This document shows, in pieces, positions 1 through 7,155 of a stretch of 21,043 nucleotides of DNA (within the stretch, counting starts at the first letter, position 1; every line of letters starts with the position of its first letter). Position numbers and translations under genes: made by a program. The notes under the pieces were generated by a model. It did no database searches. It was not told the origin of the DNA and saw only the letters and a program-made list of their open reading frames with translations. The stretch comes from an uncultured Bacteroidota bacterium. GTDB taxonomy: Bacteria > Bacteroidota > Bacteroidia > NS11-12g > UBA955. The DNA lies in contig CAJBKH010000071.1 of NCBI GenBank assembly GCA_903953615.1, forward strand, positions 1 to 21,043, written 5' to 3'.

Positions 1-150
1 AGCACCCAAGCCACCAAAGGAAAAAATGTTGTCATCTCCATTCGCAGCGGTCCAACCATACAAGCGCCTAGCAGTGTTAAAGTGCAAAAATTATTTACGC
101 CGAATAGCGATGCTACCAAGGTAGATATTCTCAACTATTTTGATTTTTAA
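1..150 (+). CDS. C-terminal end of an unknown protein (5' end outside window)
   Basis: Frame 1 is open from the first base to TAA at 148-150, giving 49 residues that end ...KVDILNYFDF. The fragment is hydrophilic and shows no motif that I can assign to a family. It is followed by 67 bp and then a separate promoter and small gene on the same strand. I call it coding because the frame is open, its composition matches the neighbouring genes, and the stop sits just before an A/T-rich spacer. The function is unknown. Confidence 0.6.
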   Translation, partial: STQATKGKNVVISIRSGPTIQAPSSVKVQKLFTPNSDATKVDILNYFDF

Positions 151-199
151 AACACCTTAGCAAAAAAGTTTTAAGGCTTTAATAATTAATAAATTCTTC

Positions 200-207
200 T
201 ATATTTG
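200..207 (+). promoter_or_regulatory. Bacteroidota -7 promoter element (TATATTTG) for the 52-aa membrane protein
   Basis: TATATTTG is a perfect match to TAnnTTTG. It is followed by CACC, and the ATG lies 10 nt past the final G, so the expected 5' leader is only a few bases. The same 12-mer TATATTTGCACC precedes rluF at 20392. No clear -33 element was found. Confidence 0.6.
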
Positions 208-217
208 CACCAATCAA

Positions 218-376
218 ATGAATATGACACAGAAAAAATCAAGAACTGGCTACTGGATGTTATTTTTAGGATCTTTAACCATCCTTACTTTATTACTTGT
301 ATTTCAACCTGAAGCATTCTGGTTAGCATTGCCTACAACAGTAGGTGGCTTAGCCATGGCGATGGACTGGATTTAA
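218..376 (+). CDS. Small single-pass membrane protein (52 aa)
   Basis: ATG at 218 to TAA at 374-376 encodes 52 residues. A short basic N-terminus (MNMTQKKSRTGYW) is followed by one hydrophobic helix at about residues 13-29. A second apolar stretch (about 34-48) ends in MDWI. A perfect TAnnTTTG promoter lies just upstream and a strong hairpin terminator just downstream (407-432), so this looks like a complete monocistronic unit. I do not recognise a family. The basic N-terminus suggests N-in topology. ATG at 224 is an alternative start. Coding status is inferred from the promoter-ORF-terminator arrangement and the membrane-protein composition. Confidence 0.6.
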   Translation: MNMTQKKSRTGYWMLFLGSLTILTLLLVFQPEAFWLALPTTVGGLAMAMDWI

Positions 377-406
377 GCCATCCCTTCAAAAAAATATATT
401 TCAAGT

Positions 407-433
407 AAAGCTCCTCTTTTGGAGCTTTTTTTA
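407..433. terminator. Bidirectional intrinsic terminator
   Basis: AAAGCTCC (407-414) pairs with GGAGCTTT (421-428) around the loop TCTTTT, followed by a T-run. It closes the 52-aa gene on the plus strand. The A-rich left side lets it also serve the minus-strand aminotransferase, whose stop codon is at 431-433. Confidence 0.75.
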
Positions 434-1693
434 TTTACTGCGTTTTACGATGGTTTTCAAAGCTTTTACCAAGGCATCTAAATCTTCGGTGCTGGTATAC
501 AGATGTGGCGTTATGCGCACCCCATGCACATTGGCACTGTCAATGGCAACCGTCCATATTTTAAATTCTTCCATCAAGGTTTTTGAGAGCTCGGCAGGAC
601 TAATAGTATTAATGCCTACATTGGCAATGCCGCAACTTCTTGTTGGGTCGCTAGGCGTATTTAAAAAGATGTTGGGTTCGTTTTTTATTTGATCGGTCCA
701 ATAGGTTTTAAGAAAACGTAAATGGCTTTCTTTTTCAAGTATACCAATGCTGTTATGAAAGTCAATCGCATGGCGAATGGCTAAATCAGAGGCTACAGAA
801 ATGGTGCCTGTATGGTTGAGTTTTCTGATATCAGTATCTTCATAGCCTGCTTCTCCAAACAGAGGCCAAATGTTTTTAATCTTGTTTTTATTGACATACA
901 AAATGCCTGCACCCAAAGGCGCGCCCAGCCATTTGTGCAAACTGCTACCGTAATAATCGCAATTCAAATCCGAGATTTTATAATCAAAATGGGCCACCGC
1001 ATGTGCGCCATCAACCAATACTTCAACACCTTTGGCATGGGCCATGTCGCATATTTTCTTCACTGGTAAAATATGTCCTGTAATATTGATCACGTGGCAC
1101 ACCATGATGAGGCGTGTTTTAGGTGTAATGGCCTTGGCGTATAAGGATACAATTTCCTCATCTGATTTTGGATCCAAAGGCATTTCCAAAACTTTGTTTA
1201 CCATGCCATAGCGTTTTGAAACTTGCTTAAACATGTCGAGCATGCTGCCGTAATCCTGACTACACATAATGGCTTCATCGCCTGCTTTCCAATCAATACC
1301 AGAGATGATGGTATCCAAAGATTCGGTGGTATTGCGGGTAATAATTAATTCATCGTGTGTGCAACCCAACAAATCTGCGAGTTGATTTTTTGTTTTGTTT
1401 TTCTCATCAAATTGCACCGTGCGCAAATAATGCGAAGCCTCTAAATTAATGTAACGCAAATCTTTTAAATAAGCTTCTAATACTGGCTGTGCCATCATGC
1501 TGTAATACCCGTTTTCTAAATTAATGAACTCCGTTTTTACAAGGTATTGGGCCCGCATTTTGTCCCAAAAATCATCGTACTGAGGTGCTGTTAATTGTGG
1601 AGGTAATTCATTCATTAAACGGTCGGCTTTTAATTTCAAAGGTAAGGCAGCTGAGATAAAAAGCGACTTGATAAAATTTCTTTTGCTGAGCAT
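431..1693 (-). CDS. Aminotransferase class V (isopenicillin-N epimerase/SufS-like fold), probably exported
   Basis: This 420-aa protein is a PLP-dependent fold-type I enzyme of the class V group (CefD/cysteine desulfurase-like). The Schiff-base lysine is seen in GSSLHKWLGAPLG (about K254), and VDGAHA (D at about 228) supplies the cofactor-binding Asp. The N-terminus MLSKRNFIKSLFISAALPL resembles a Tat signal with KR in place of RR, which suggests export with bound cofactor. I choose the start at 1693 rather than the in-frame ATG at 1762. The earlier start would overlap the upstream channel gene by 65 bp and bury the signal peptide, whereas 1693 lies 4 bp after that gene's stop. Substrate is unknown; the N-terminal leader argues against a housekeeping Fe-S role. 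It is the second gene of a two-gene operon. Confidence 0.85.
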   Translation of the reverse strand: MLSKRNFIKSLFISAALPLKLKADRLMNELPPQLTAPQYDDFWDKMRAQYLVKTEFINLENGYYSMMAQPVLEAYLKDLRYINLEASHYLRTVQFDEKNKTKNQLADLLGCTHDELIITRNTTESLDTIISGIDWKAGDEAIMCSQDYGSMLDMFKQVSKRYGMVNKVLEMPLDPKSDEEIVSLYAKAITPKTRLIMVCHVINITGHILPVKKICDMAHAKGVEVLVDGAHAVAHFDYKISDLNCDYYGSSLHKWLGAPLGAGILYVNKNKIKNIWPLFGEAGYEDTDIRKLNHTGTISVASDLAIRHAIDFHNSIGILEKESHLRFLKTYWTDQIKNEPNIFLNTPSDPTRSCGIANVGINTISPAELSKTLMEEFKIWTVAIDSANVHGVRITPHLYTSTEDLDALVKALKTIVKRSK

Positions 1694-1697
1694 ATAA

Positions 1698-2312
1698 TTA
1701 GTGTTGTGCTTTAAATTGAGGAAGGGTGATATTGAATTTAACTGCCACGACACGGATGCCAAAAATTAAGATCATAGAAGTAGCAATGTTAATGTTCCGT
1801 TCGCAGTTGAGGTAGTCTAAAATAAGGTATAAAATAGCGCCCGCTAAGCAGGCTGAAGCGTAAATATTTTTTCTAAATAATACTGGAATTTCATTGGTCA
1901 ATACATCCCGAATAACCCCACCCATCACAGCAGAGAACATCCCCATAATGGCAGCAATTACAGGATTGAATCCTAGTCCCAATGTTTTTTCAACGCCTAA
2001 AATCGTGAACATCGCAATACCTATGGCATCGAAAACAAACAAGGCCTTTGGTAATGTCAACAGTTGGTTATAGAGCAAACGCGTCAATAAAATACCTACC
2101 ATAATCGCGTACATGAAATTAATGTCTTTGATCCATAGCAAAGGGTAGGAGCCTAGCATCAAATCGCGCAGACTGCCTCCGCCAATAGCAGTAATGAACC
2201 CAATAAAGCTCACGCCAAACCAGTCGTGGTTTGACTTGCGATTGGCCACCAATACCCCTGATACAGCAAAGAAACCGGTGCCAAACAATTCGAGTAGATA
2301 TTGAAATTTCAT
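1698..2312 (-). CDS. TRIC-family (UPF0126/YadS-like) cation channel
   Basis: The protein has 204 aa, the usual length for bacterial TRIC proteins, with about seven hydrophobic helices. It has the two internally repeated glycine-rich signatures AIGGGSLRDLMLG (about residues 42-54) and MGGVIRDVLTNEIP (about 129-142), which form kinks in the ion pathway in TRIC channels. Family members are homotrimeric K+-permeable channels of the inner membrane. It is the first gene of an operon with the aminotransferase (4-bp gap), reads from a TATTTTTG promoter at 2345-2352, and diverges from a MarR regulator. The functional link with an exported aminotransferase is not obvious. Confidence 0.88.
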   Translation of the reverse strand: MKFQYLLELFGTGFFAVSGVLVANRKSNHDWFGVSFIGFITAIGGGSLRDLMLGSYPLLWIKDINFMYAIMVGILLTRLLYNQLLTLPKALFVFDAIGIAMFTILGVEKTLGLGFNPVIAAIMGMFSAVMGGVIRDVLTNEIPVLFRKNIYASACLAGAILYLILDYLNCERNINIATSMILIFGIRVVAVKFNITLPQFKAQH

Positions 2313-2344
2313 GTGGTTTAAGATTGGAATTTACTTCAATGATA

Positions 2345-2352
2345 CAAAAATA
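2345..2352 (-). promoter_or_regulatory. -7 promoter element TATTTTTG for the TRIC/aminotransferase operon
   Basis: The minus-strand TATTTTTG fits TAnnTTTG. A TTG (plus-strand CAA at 2374-2376) lies 21 nt upstream, at the usual -33 spacing. The start codon is 32 nt downstream. Confidence 0.55.
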
Positions 2353-2411
2353 ATTTGGCGTCACAAATCCATACAAGTGATAAAATTTAAGCATTCAATC
2401 AAAAAAACATT

Positions 2412-2419
2412 GTACCTTC
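2412..2419 (+). promoter_or_regulatory. Possible -7 element (TACCTTCG) for the MarR gene
   Basis: TACCTTCG differs from TAnnTTTG at one position and lies 18 nt upstream of ATG 2438, inside the 125-bp divergent intergenic space. Confidence 0.35.
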
Positions 2420-2437
2420 GTTTTAAAGATTATTCCA

Positions 2438-2878
2438 ATGGCCATTAATTCAAAAGTTGAGCTCGACAATGTATTTGTCACTGTCACCAAATTAAGAAGA
2501 AAGCTAGATGCCCAAATTGAAGCCGAGTTGCACTATGTAGGGTATAAAAATTTCAAATCATCGTATTTACCTATCCTCATTATGCTTTACAAAGAAGGGC
2601 GTTCTGTTGTTAATATCGCTTACGATTATGGCATCAGCAAACAAGCCATTAGTAAATTAACAGGCGAAATGATGAACGAAAGTTTATTAAAAACATTGGT
2701 GAACAAAGACGACCGCAGATCTATGACCATCGTCTTAACAGCTGCTGGCAAACGCATGGCCACCGATGCCCGCAAGTGTGTTTCTAAACTCAACGACAAC
2801 TACAAAACCCTTATTGGCAAAAACAAATACGAGCAGATGATGGAATCCTTGCTTTCGTTGTTAGCCTTTCACGACTAA
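2438..2878 (+). CDS. MarR-family transcriptional regulator
   Basis: The 146-aa protein has the MarR layout: an N-terminal dimerisation helix, a winged helix-turn-helix at about residues 52-100, and a C-terminal helix. The recognition-helix region reads VNIAYDYGISKQAISKLTGEM. The wing DDRRSMTIVLTAAG has the family's D-x-R-S/R pattern. MarR proteins usually repress the adjacent divergent operon and release on ligand binding. Here the divergent operon is the TRIC channel and aminotransferase, the natural candidate target. I could not see a convincing palindromic operator in the 125-bp intergenic space. Ligand is unknown. Confidence 0.85.
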   Translation: MAINSKVELDNVFVTVTKLRRKLDAQIEAELHYVGYKNFKSSYLPILIMLYKEGRSVVNIAYDYGISKQAISKLTGEMMNESLLKTLVNKDDRRSMTIVLTAAGKRMATDARKCVSKLNDNYKTLIGKNKYEQMMESLLSLLAFHD

Positions 2879-3010
2879 GCAAAAGTTGGCAATTGGTAGT
2901 TTGCAAAATTTAAAACCAAAATTTAACCTGCCATAGTCATGCTGAGCTTGTCGAAGCGCTAGTGCTTCCGAGTTTAACGCCTATAGGTGGCAGTTATTTC
3001 GATAGCTAGC

Positions 3011-3062
3011 AGCTTCGGTATACTTCGTCCATACATTCGACAAGCTCAGTAGGACGAAGTAT
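3011..3062. repeat. 52-nt dispersed repeat, copy 1
   Basis: It begins AGCTTCGGTATACTTCGTCC and ends AGGACGAAGTAT. The ends ATACTTCGTCC (3020-3030) and GGACGAAGTAT (3052-3062) form an 11-bp inverted repeat, so the unit folds as a hairpin. It differs from copy 2 at one base (ATACA versus ATACG). Confidence 0.85.
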
Positions 3063-3151
3063 GAGCATTTAACTAATCTCAGTCATGTTGAGTCTTTTTG
3101 ATCTCTTTAGAAGGAATATTAATTTAAAAGTTTTTACCTGCTTTAGTCAGA

Positions 3152-3179
3152 CTGTCCCGATAGTAATCGGGAGTCGAAG
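3152..3179. repeat. REP-like palindrome, copy 1 (CCCGAT/ATCGGG)
   Basis: This 28-nt unit has the form CTGTCCCGATAG-NN-ATCGGGAGTCGAAG with central bases TA. The stem is CCCGAT/ATCGGG. Copies 2 and 3 are at 17089-17116 and 18613-18640 and differ only in the two central bases. Confidence 0.85.
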
Positions 3180-3235
3180 TCCCACTCACTCCAGAGATTT
3201 ACGCCAAGAATCCTTCAGTCATTTCAACAGATTGT

Positions 3236-3287
3236 AGCTTCGGTATACTTCGTCCATACGTTCGACAAGCTCAGTAGGACGAAGTAT
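3236..3287. repeat. 52-nt dispersed repeat, copy 2
   Basis: 51 of 52 bases match 3011-3062, in the same orientation, with the same 11-bp terminal inverted repeat. Confidence 0.85.
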
Positions 3288-3446
3288 TGAACTAGCCATA
3301 AACAATTATGGATTTCAAAAGATCAATGATGTTGACCACTTGCGAACTTTATCAAGCTCATCTGCAAATTGTCAACTGCTTCCGATTGTTTAAACTTTGT
3401 TGCCAACTGCCAACTGCCGACTGCCAATTGGCTCCTGATTTTTCCC

Positions 3447-3454
3447 TACTTTTG
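3447..3454 (+). promoter_or_regulatory. -7 promoter element (TACTTTTG), leaderless start for the GDPD-like operon
   Basis: TACTTTTG is a perfect TAnnTTTG. ATG 3459 begins only 5 nt after its last base, about where transcription should start, so the mRNA is predicted to be leaderless. This placement fixes the start of the downstream gene. Confidence 0.6.
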
Positions 3455-3458
3455 CTTT

Positions 3459-4172
3459 ATGAATTTTGGAAATGGGATAGCGGCTCACCGCGGTAATATG
3501 TCGGTGTTTCCTGAGAATACCATGGCTGCTTTTGAAAGTGCCATCGCCATGGGCTGTAGTTGGATAGAGCTCGATATTCAATTAACGACTGATGGGCAAT
3601 TGGTAGTGACCCACGATACCAATGCTATGCGTGTGACAGGCGTTGATAAGGTGATTGTGAACAGCACTTATCACGAATTGTTGTCGCTGAATTTTGGAGC
3701 ATATTTTAATGCACATCAACAACATTCATTGCCTTTGTTGTCAGAAGTTTTTGAAATAGCGAAAGGCACTGAAACCAATATTTCTATTCAACCAAAAAAT
3801 TATGGATTGGTAAAGCAAGCTTTGCAATTGGCCAAGACGCATGGTGTGCTAAATCAAATCGGTTTCAATGATACCAATTGCGAATATTTGATAGAGGTAA
3901 AGCAATTGGAAAAATCGGTACCTGTGTTCTGGGACCGACCGCCCCACACCGATTTTGAAACGGATATGTTCATTGCTAAGCAGTATGGTTTCGAAACTTT
4001 GATGTATGAATGGCCGGGCATTGCAGAAGAAAAAATAAAGGCCATTAAAAATGCAAACATCCGTTTTGGTGCTTGTGTGATCAATGATTTTGCAGCCATG
4101 CAAAAATATGTAGATATGGGCGTACAACATTTTTATACCGATTATCCAGAACAACTTTTAAAATTAATATGA
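3459..4172 (+). CDS. Glycerophosphodiester phosphodiesterase-family protein with an altered active site
   Basis: The 237-aa TIM-barrel protein is of GDPD length. Family motifs are clear: AAHRG (H10, R11), FPENT, ELDIQLTTDGQLVVTHD (E37, D39, H52), and the C-terminal YTDYP. In characterised GDPDs a strand-end Glu-x-Lys (usually I-E-I-K) gives a metal ligand and a phosphate contact. Here the position reads NISIQPKN, with Ser109 and Gln111 in place of Glu and Lys. The enzyme may therefore be inactive, retuned, or use another ligand. I start at ATG 3459, not the in-frame ATG at 3369, because homology begins at MNFGNGIAAHRG and the promoter lies between the two. It overlaps the next gene by 4 nt and heads a four-gene operon. 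Confidence 0.88.
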   Translation: MNFGNGIAAHRGNMSVFPENTMAAFESAIAMGCSWIELDIQLTTDGQLVVTHDTNAMRVTGVDKVIVNSTYHELLSLNFGAYFNAHQQHSLPLLSEVFEIAKGTETNISIQPKNYGLVKQALQLAKTHGVLNQIGFNDTNCEYLIEVKQLEKSVPVFWDRPPHTDFETDMFIAKQYGFETLMYEWPGIAEEKIKAIKNANIRFGACVINDFAAMQKYVDMGVQHFYTDYPEQLLKLI

Positions 4173-4939
4173 AGATCATAATCCCAATGACCGGTCAAGG
4201 GAGTCGCTTTGTGAAAGCGGGCTACAGCACCTACAAAGCCTTGATAGAAATGCATGGTCAGAAAATTATTGAATACGTAGTCGATTTATTTCCTGGCGAA
4301 GTAGATGTAATTTTTATATGTAGAAACGACATGTTAGAGAGCACCGATTTAAAGTCAACTTTGTTGACGATTAAACCGAGTGCACAAATCATTGGTATCG
4401 ATGCGCATAAATTAGGACCTGTTTATACCGTAGCGCAGGCCTTCGATTATATTGATGATGAAGAGCAAGTGATTTGTAACTATTGTGACTTTTTTATGTT
4501 GTGGGATTATGCCCATTTTTTAAAGACCGTGAAGGAACAGCCTGCGGCTGGCGCTATTCCTTGCTATACAGGCTTTCATCCGCACTTGTTGCATCCGCAT
4601 AATTTGTATGCTGGTTGCCAAGTAAATGATCAAATGCAACTCACGGAAATCAAAGAGAAATTTAGTTTCGAAGTTGATAAGCGCAAAGGCTACCATTCGG
4701 CAGGTACTTATTATTTCGAGAAGGGTGCACATGTTAAAAAATATTTCACCCAGTTAATGGACGAACAAATTACTTTGAATGGGGAGTATTACATAAGTCT
4801 AGTTTACAACTTGATGGTGCGCGATGGTTTGCCAGTTTTGGTGTACGATCAGGTGCCTCATTTCTGTCAGTGGGGTACACCTGAGGACATGATGGAATAT
4901 AACAATTGGTCGACTATATTTGAAGCCTACAGCAAATGA
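4169..4939 (+). CDS. Sugar-phosphate nucleotidyltransferase-like protein, paralog A
   Basis: This 256-aa protein has a GT-A type NTP-transferase fold. The nucleotide-binding loop is PMTGQGSRF (residues 6-14), followed by the expected lysine (K23) in STYKAL, where most relatives have PKP. NYCDFF (D107) is the likely metal-binding Asp. The C-terminus QWGTPEDMMEYNNW matches the WGTP-x-D-x-x-x-Y/F-x-x-W ending of its neighbour. Its start overlaps the preceding stop as ATGA (4169-4172) and its own stop overlaps the next start (4936-4939), so translation is probably coupled. It is the more divergent paralog; sugar and nucleotide specificity cannot be read from sequence. Confidence 0.8.
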   Translation: MKIIIPMTGQGSRFVKAGYSTYKALIEMHGQKIIEYVVDLFPGEVDVIFICRNDMLESTDLKSTLLTIKPSAQIIGIDAHKLGPVYTVAQAFDYIDDEEQVICNYCDFFMLWDYAHFLKTVKEQPAAGAIPCYTGFHPHLLHPHNLYAGCQVNDQMQLTEIKEKFSFEVDKRKGYHSAGTYYFEKGAHVKKYFTQLMDEQITLNGEYYISLVYNLMVRDGLPVLVYDQVPHFCQWGTPEDMMEYNNWSTIFEAYSK

Positions 4940-5706
4940 TAAAATTAATACCAATGGCAGGGGCCGGCAGTCGTTTTGCCGAGCAAGGTTACACCACACC
5001 TAAACCCTTGTTGCCCATTATGCAAAAGCCCATGGTGGTGCAAGCTACCAATGCCCTGCCCGATGCAGAAAAACCCATTTTTATTTTACGCGATTTTCAC
5101 ATTTCGGAATACAAGATTGGGTCGCGCTTAATGGAATATTATCCCAATGCCGAGATCGTCGTTTTAGAAGCGTTAACAGAAGGGCAAGCTGTGACTTGCT
5201 TAATGGCGAAATTATTTATCAATAACACAGAAGAATTGGTGATAGGTGCCAGCGATAATGGTATGCTGTATTCACAAGAAAAATTCGATGCGATGCGAGC
5301 AGATGCCGATGCGATTGTGTTTACGTTTAGAAACAATCCTGCAGTATTAGCCAATCCAAAAGCCTATGGTTGGGTGATGGTAGACAATGATAATAATATT
5401 ACCGAAGCCAAAGTAAAATACAATATGCCAGAGCCCATGCAAAACCACGCCATAGTTGGTGCTTTTTGGTTTAAGCAGGGTGCCGATTTTGTAAGTGCAG
5501 CAGAACATATGATTGCAGAGAACCGCAGAATCAACAACGAATTTTATGTCGATGAATGTGTGAACGATTTAATAGCCATGGGTAAAAAAGTAAAGGCTTT
5601 CGAAATTGACCATTACATCTGTTGGGGAACGCCTGCAGATTATGAAACCTTTAATTATTGGGAAACCTATTTTAAACAAATTCCTCAACATCCTTACGGC
5701 AAATGA
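4936..5706 (+). CDS. Sugar-phosphate nucleotidyltransferase-like protein, paralog B
   Basis: Also 256 aa and clearly paralogous to the gene before it. It has PMAGAGSRFAEQGYTTPKPL with the canonical GxGxRF loop and PKP lysine (K23), ALTEGQA at about 80-85, GASDNG with D107, and a C-terminal CWGTPADYETFNYW. The canonical residues suggest a working NDP-sugar (or CDP-alcohol) pyrophosphorylase. Adjacent duplicates that are alignable throughout suggest tandem duplication followed by divergence, either to two substrates or to a heteromer. It is translationally coupled on both sides through ATGA overlaps. Confidence 0.85.
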   Translation: MIKLIPMAGAGSRFAEQGYTTPKPLLPIMQKPMVVQATNALPDAEKPIFILRDFHISEYKIGSRLMEYYPNAEIVVLEALTEGQAVTCLMAKLFINNTEELVIGASDNGMLYSQEKFDAMRADADAIVFTFRNNPAVLANPKAYGWVMVDNDNNITEAKVKYNMPEPMQNHAIVGAFWFKQGADFVSAAEHMIAENRRINNEFYVDECVNDLIAMGKKVKAFEIDHYICWGTPADYETFNYWETYFKQIPQHPYGK

Positions 5707-6428
5707 ATACCAAACTATCCGTTGTAATACCTTGCTATAACGAAGAAAAAAACCTGCCCCACATTATGGCCAAACTCAGTGTCCTCTTGCGCGATAAAAC
5801 ACATGAGGAGTGTGAAGTAATATTGGTTGATAATGGCTCGACCGACAATTCGGCCCAAGTATTTGTAGACTTATTAAAAGGCATAGAAGAAAATATTCGC
5901 GTTGTAAAAGTAGATAAAAACCAAGGGTATGGTTATGGTATTTTATATGGTTTAAAACAAGCCACTGGTTCGTTTTTAGCATGGACCCATGCCGATTTGC
6001 AAACCGATCCTGCCGATGTGTTTAAGGCTTTAGATATTTATTTATTAGCACCCAAGCGCCCTGTCTTAGTAAAGGGTTATAGAAAAAATAGAAAATTGAG
6101 CGAAGCGTTTTTTAGTTGGTGCATGGGCTTGATTAGTTCTGTTTTTTTGAAGGCACGTTTAACAGAAATTAATGCCCAACCGAAATTGTTTCACAGAGAT
6201 TTTTACGAGGCCATTGTCAAAGATGCACCTTATGATTTTTCTTTAGATTTATACTTTCTTTTTAAAGCCAAGAAGCAAGGGCTCATCATTGATTTTCCAG
6301 TCTTCTTTTTACCACGCCTTTATGGCGAAGCCAAGGGAGGTAGTGGCTCATCGCTCAAAACCAGAATTAAACTCATTAAACGCACCTTAAAGTACATTGG
6401 TGAGTTGAGGGGTAGGGTGATAGGGTAA
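5703..6428 (+). CDS. Family 2 glycosyltransferase (DPM1-like)
   Basis: The 241-aa GT-A glycosyltransferase opens with LSVVIPCYNEEKNL (residues 5-18). It carries LVDNGSTDNS (D43) for nucleotide binding, then AWTHADLQTDP (94-103). The usual first Asp of D-A-D is His here, leaving D98. There is no extended C-terminal membrane domain, but a weak hydrophobic stretch (FFSWCMGLISSVFL, about 133-146) could touch the membrane, as in polyprenyl-phosphate glycosyltransferases. It is the last gene of the operon and overlaps the previous gene by 4 nt. With two nucleotidyltransferases upstream, the likely role is transfer of an activated sugar or alcohol to a lipid or polymer acceptor. Confidence 0.87.
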   Translation: MNTKLSVVIPCYNEEKNLPHIMAKLSVLLRDKTHEECEVILVDNGSTDNSAQVFVDLLKGIEENIRVVKVDKNQGYGYGILYGLKQATGSFLAWTHADLQTDPADVFKALDIYLLAPKRPVLVKGYRKNRKLSEAFFSWCMGLISSVFLKARLTEINAQPKLFHRDFYEAIVKDAPYDFSLDLYFLFKAKKQGLIIDFPVFFLPRLYGEAKGGSGSSLKTRIKLIKRTLKYIGELRGRVIG

Positions 6429-6435
6429 AGATTTC

Positions 6436-6759
6436 TTAGCCCTTCAATTGCCATTCGTAATCATCTTCCATGATGGCGTTTTGTCTGTTGATGGGCAGAA
6501 GGCAAAAGGCATGCATTAATTTTTCATTGCTTACATTTTGTATTCTTGCAAGTATTTTATTGGTAATATCTGTTTGAAAAACATCCCAGTTGGAATTTGC
6601 TTTTTCAATGAGTCCTTCTTGAAGATGCATGGCCATTTCTGTCTTAACTTCTACAGTCACTAGGTCCATTAACTCGTAAATATCGAACTCGCAGATGGCA
6701 AAATGAATCAGTTGTTCGCGCTTGCATTGCTGAATAAAAGTGTCAAAGTAACTTGCCAT
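6436..6759 (-). CDS. Hypothetical protein (107 aa)
   Basis: The ORF runs from ATG at 6759 to its stop at 6436-6438 and converges on the glycosyltransferase with a 7-bp gap. The protein is acidic and mostly helical in appearance (FDTFIQQCKREQLIHF, IYELMDLVTVEVKTEMAMHL), with neither signal peptide nor membrane segment, and ends EDDYEWQLKG. I do not recognise a family. Convergent packing without overlap and plausible codon use support a real gene. The function is unknown. Confidence 0.65.
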   Translation of the reverse strand: MASYFDTFIQQCKREQLIHFAICEFDIYELMDLVTVEVKTEMAMHLQEGLIEKANSNWDVFQTDITNKILARIQNVSNEKLMHAFCLLPINRQNAIMEDDYEWQLKG

Positions 6760-6989
6760 ACAACAATAATAAATAAAGTATGGCGCTAATTGAAATTAAC
6801 TTTTTAACAGAGGAAGGTTCTCACTTGCAAAATGTTATGAGTGGTTCTGAATGAGTTAGTTTGGGTTTAATATTTCTTTTTTATGATCAAGGCTTCGAGA
6901 TGGGTTCTGCTTTGATTTGATGGAAAATGCTACTTCTTTTTTATCAAATCAGGAATGTTACTTATTAGAAAAACAATGCTCAATTTTAG
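6760..6989. other. Intergenic DNA upstream of tRNA-Ala, no recognisable feature
   Basis: About 230 bp of A/T-rich sequence between the 107-aa gene and the tRNA promoter. I see no ORF, hairpin of note or repeat family. Confidence 0.5.
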
Positions 6990-7021
6990 TTTGGGTGATT
7001 GATTCCTTTTAACTAATTTCG
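6990..7021 (+). promoter_or_regulatory. Promoter of tRNA-Ala (TTTG ... TAATTTCG)
   Basis: TTTG at 6990-6993 lies 20 nt before TAATTTCG (7014-7021), a near match to TAnnTTTG. The mature tRNA begins 13 nt later. Confidence 0.5.
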
Positions 7022-7033
7022 CAGTTCTTATTT

Positions 7034-7107
<74 letters not shown>

Positions 7108-7113
7108 CAACTC

Positions 7114-7147
7114 AAAACCTGTTAACGTTAGTTAACAGGTTTTTTTA
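7114..7147 (+). terminator. Intrinsic terminator of tRNA-Ala
   Basis: AAAACCTGTTAAC (7114-7126) pairs with GTTAACAGGTTTT (7131-7143) around GTTA, followed by more T. It separates the tRNA from the GIY-YIG gene. Confidence 0.85.
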
Positions 7148-7155
7148 TTTATAGA

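Larger units (their letters stand above)
2879..3446. other. Intergenic repeat cluster (about 570 bp, no gene)
   Basis: There is no credible ORF here. The stretch contains a 52-nt repeat present twice (3011-3062 and 3236-3287), a 28-nt REP-like palindrome (3152-3179), an inverted partner of part of the first repeat (GAGCTTGTCGAA at 2944-2955), and AACTGCCAACTGCC-type short repeats (3400-3430) just before the next promoter. GTCATGCTGAGC and similar phrases recur. This is typical Bacteroidota intergenic repeat debris. Confidence 0.75.

Noticed and set aside
1694..1762. 23-codon extension of the aminotransferase
   Set aside because: It would overlap the TRIC gene by 65 bp and bury a Tat-like signal peptide.
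3011..3287. CRISPR array
   Set aside because: There are only two repeat copies, 173 bp apart, with no regular spacers and no cas genes.
3369..3458. 30-codon N-terminal extension of the GDPD-like protein
   Set aside because: It is encoded by AACTGCC-type repeats and lies upstream of the TACTTTTG promoter.
3308..3496. 62-codon plus-strand frame in the repeat region
   Set aside because: It runs through repeats and into the GDPD gene in another frame; no protein-like features.
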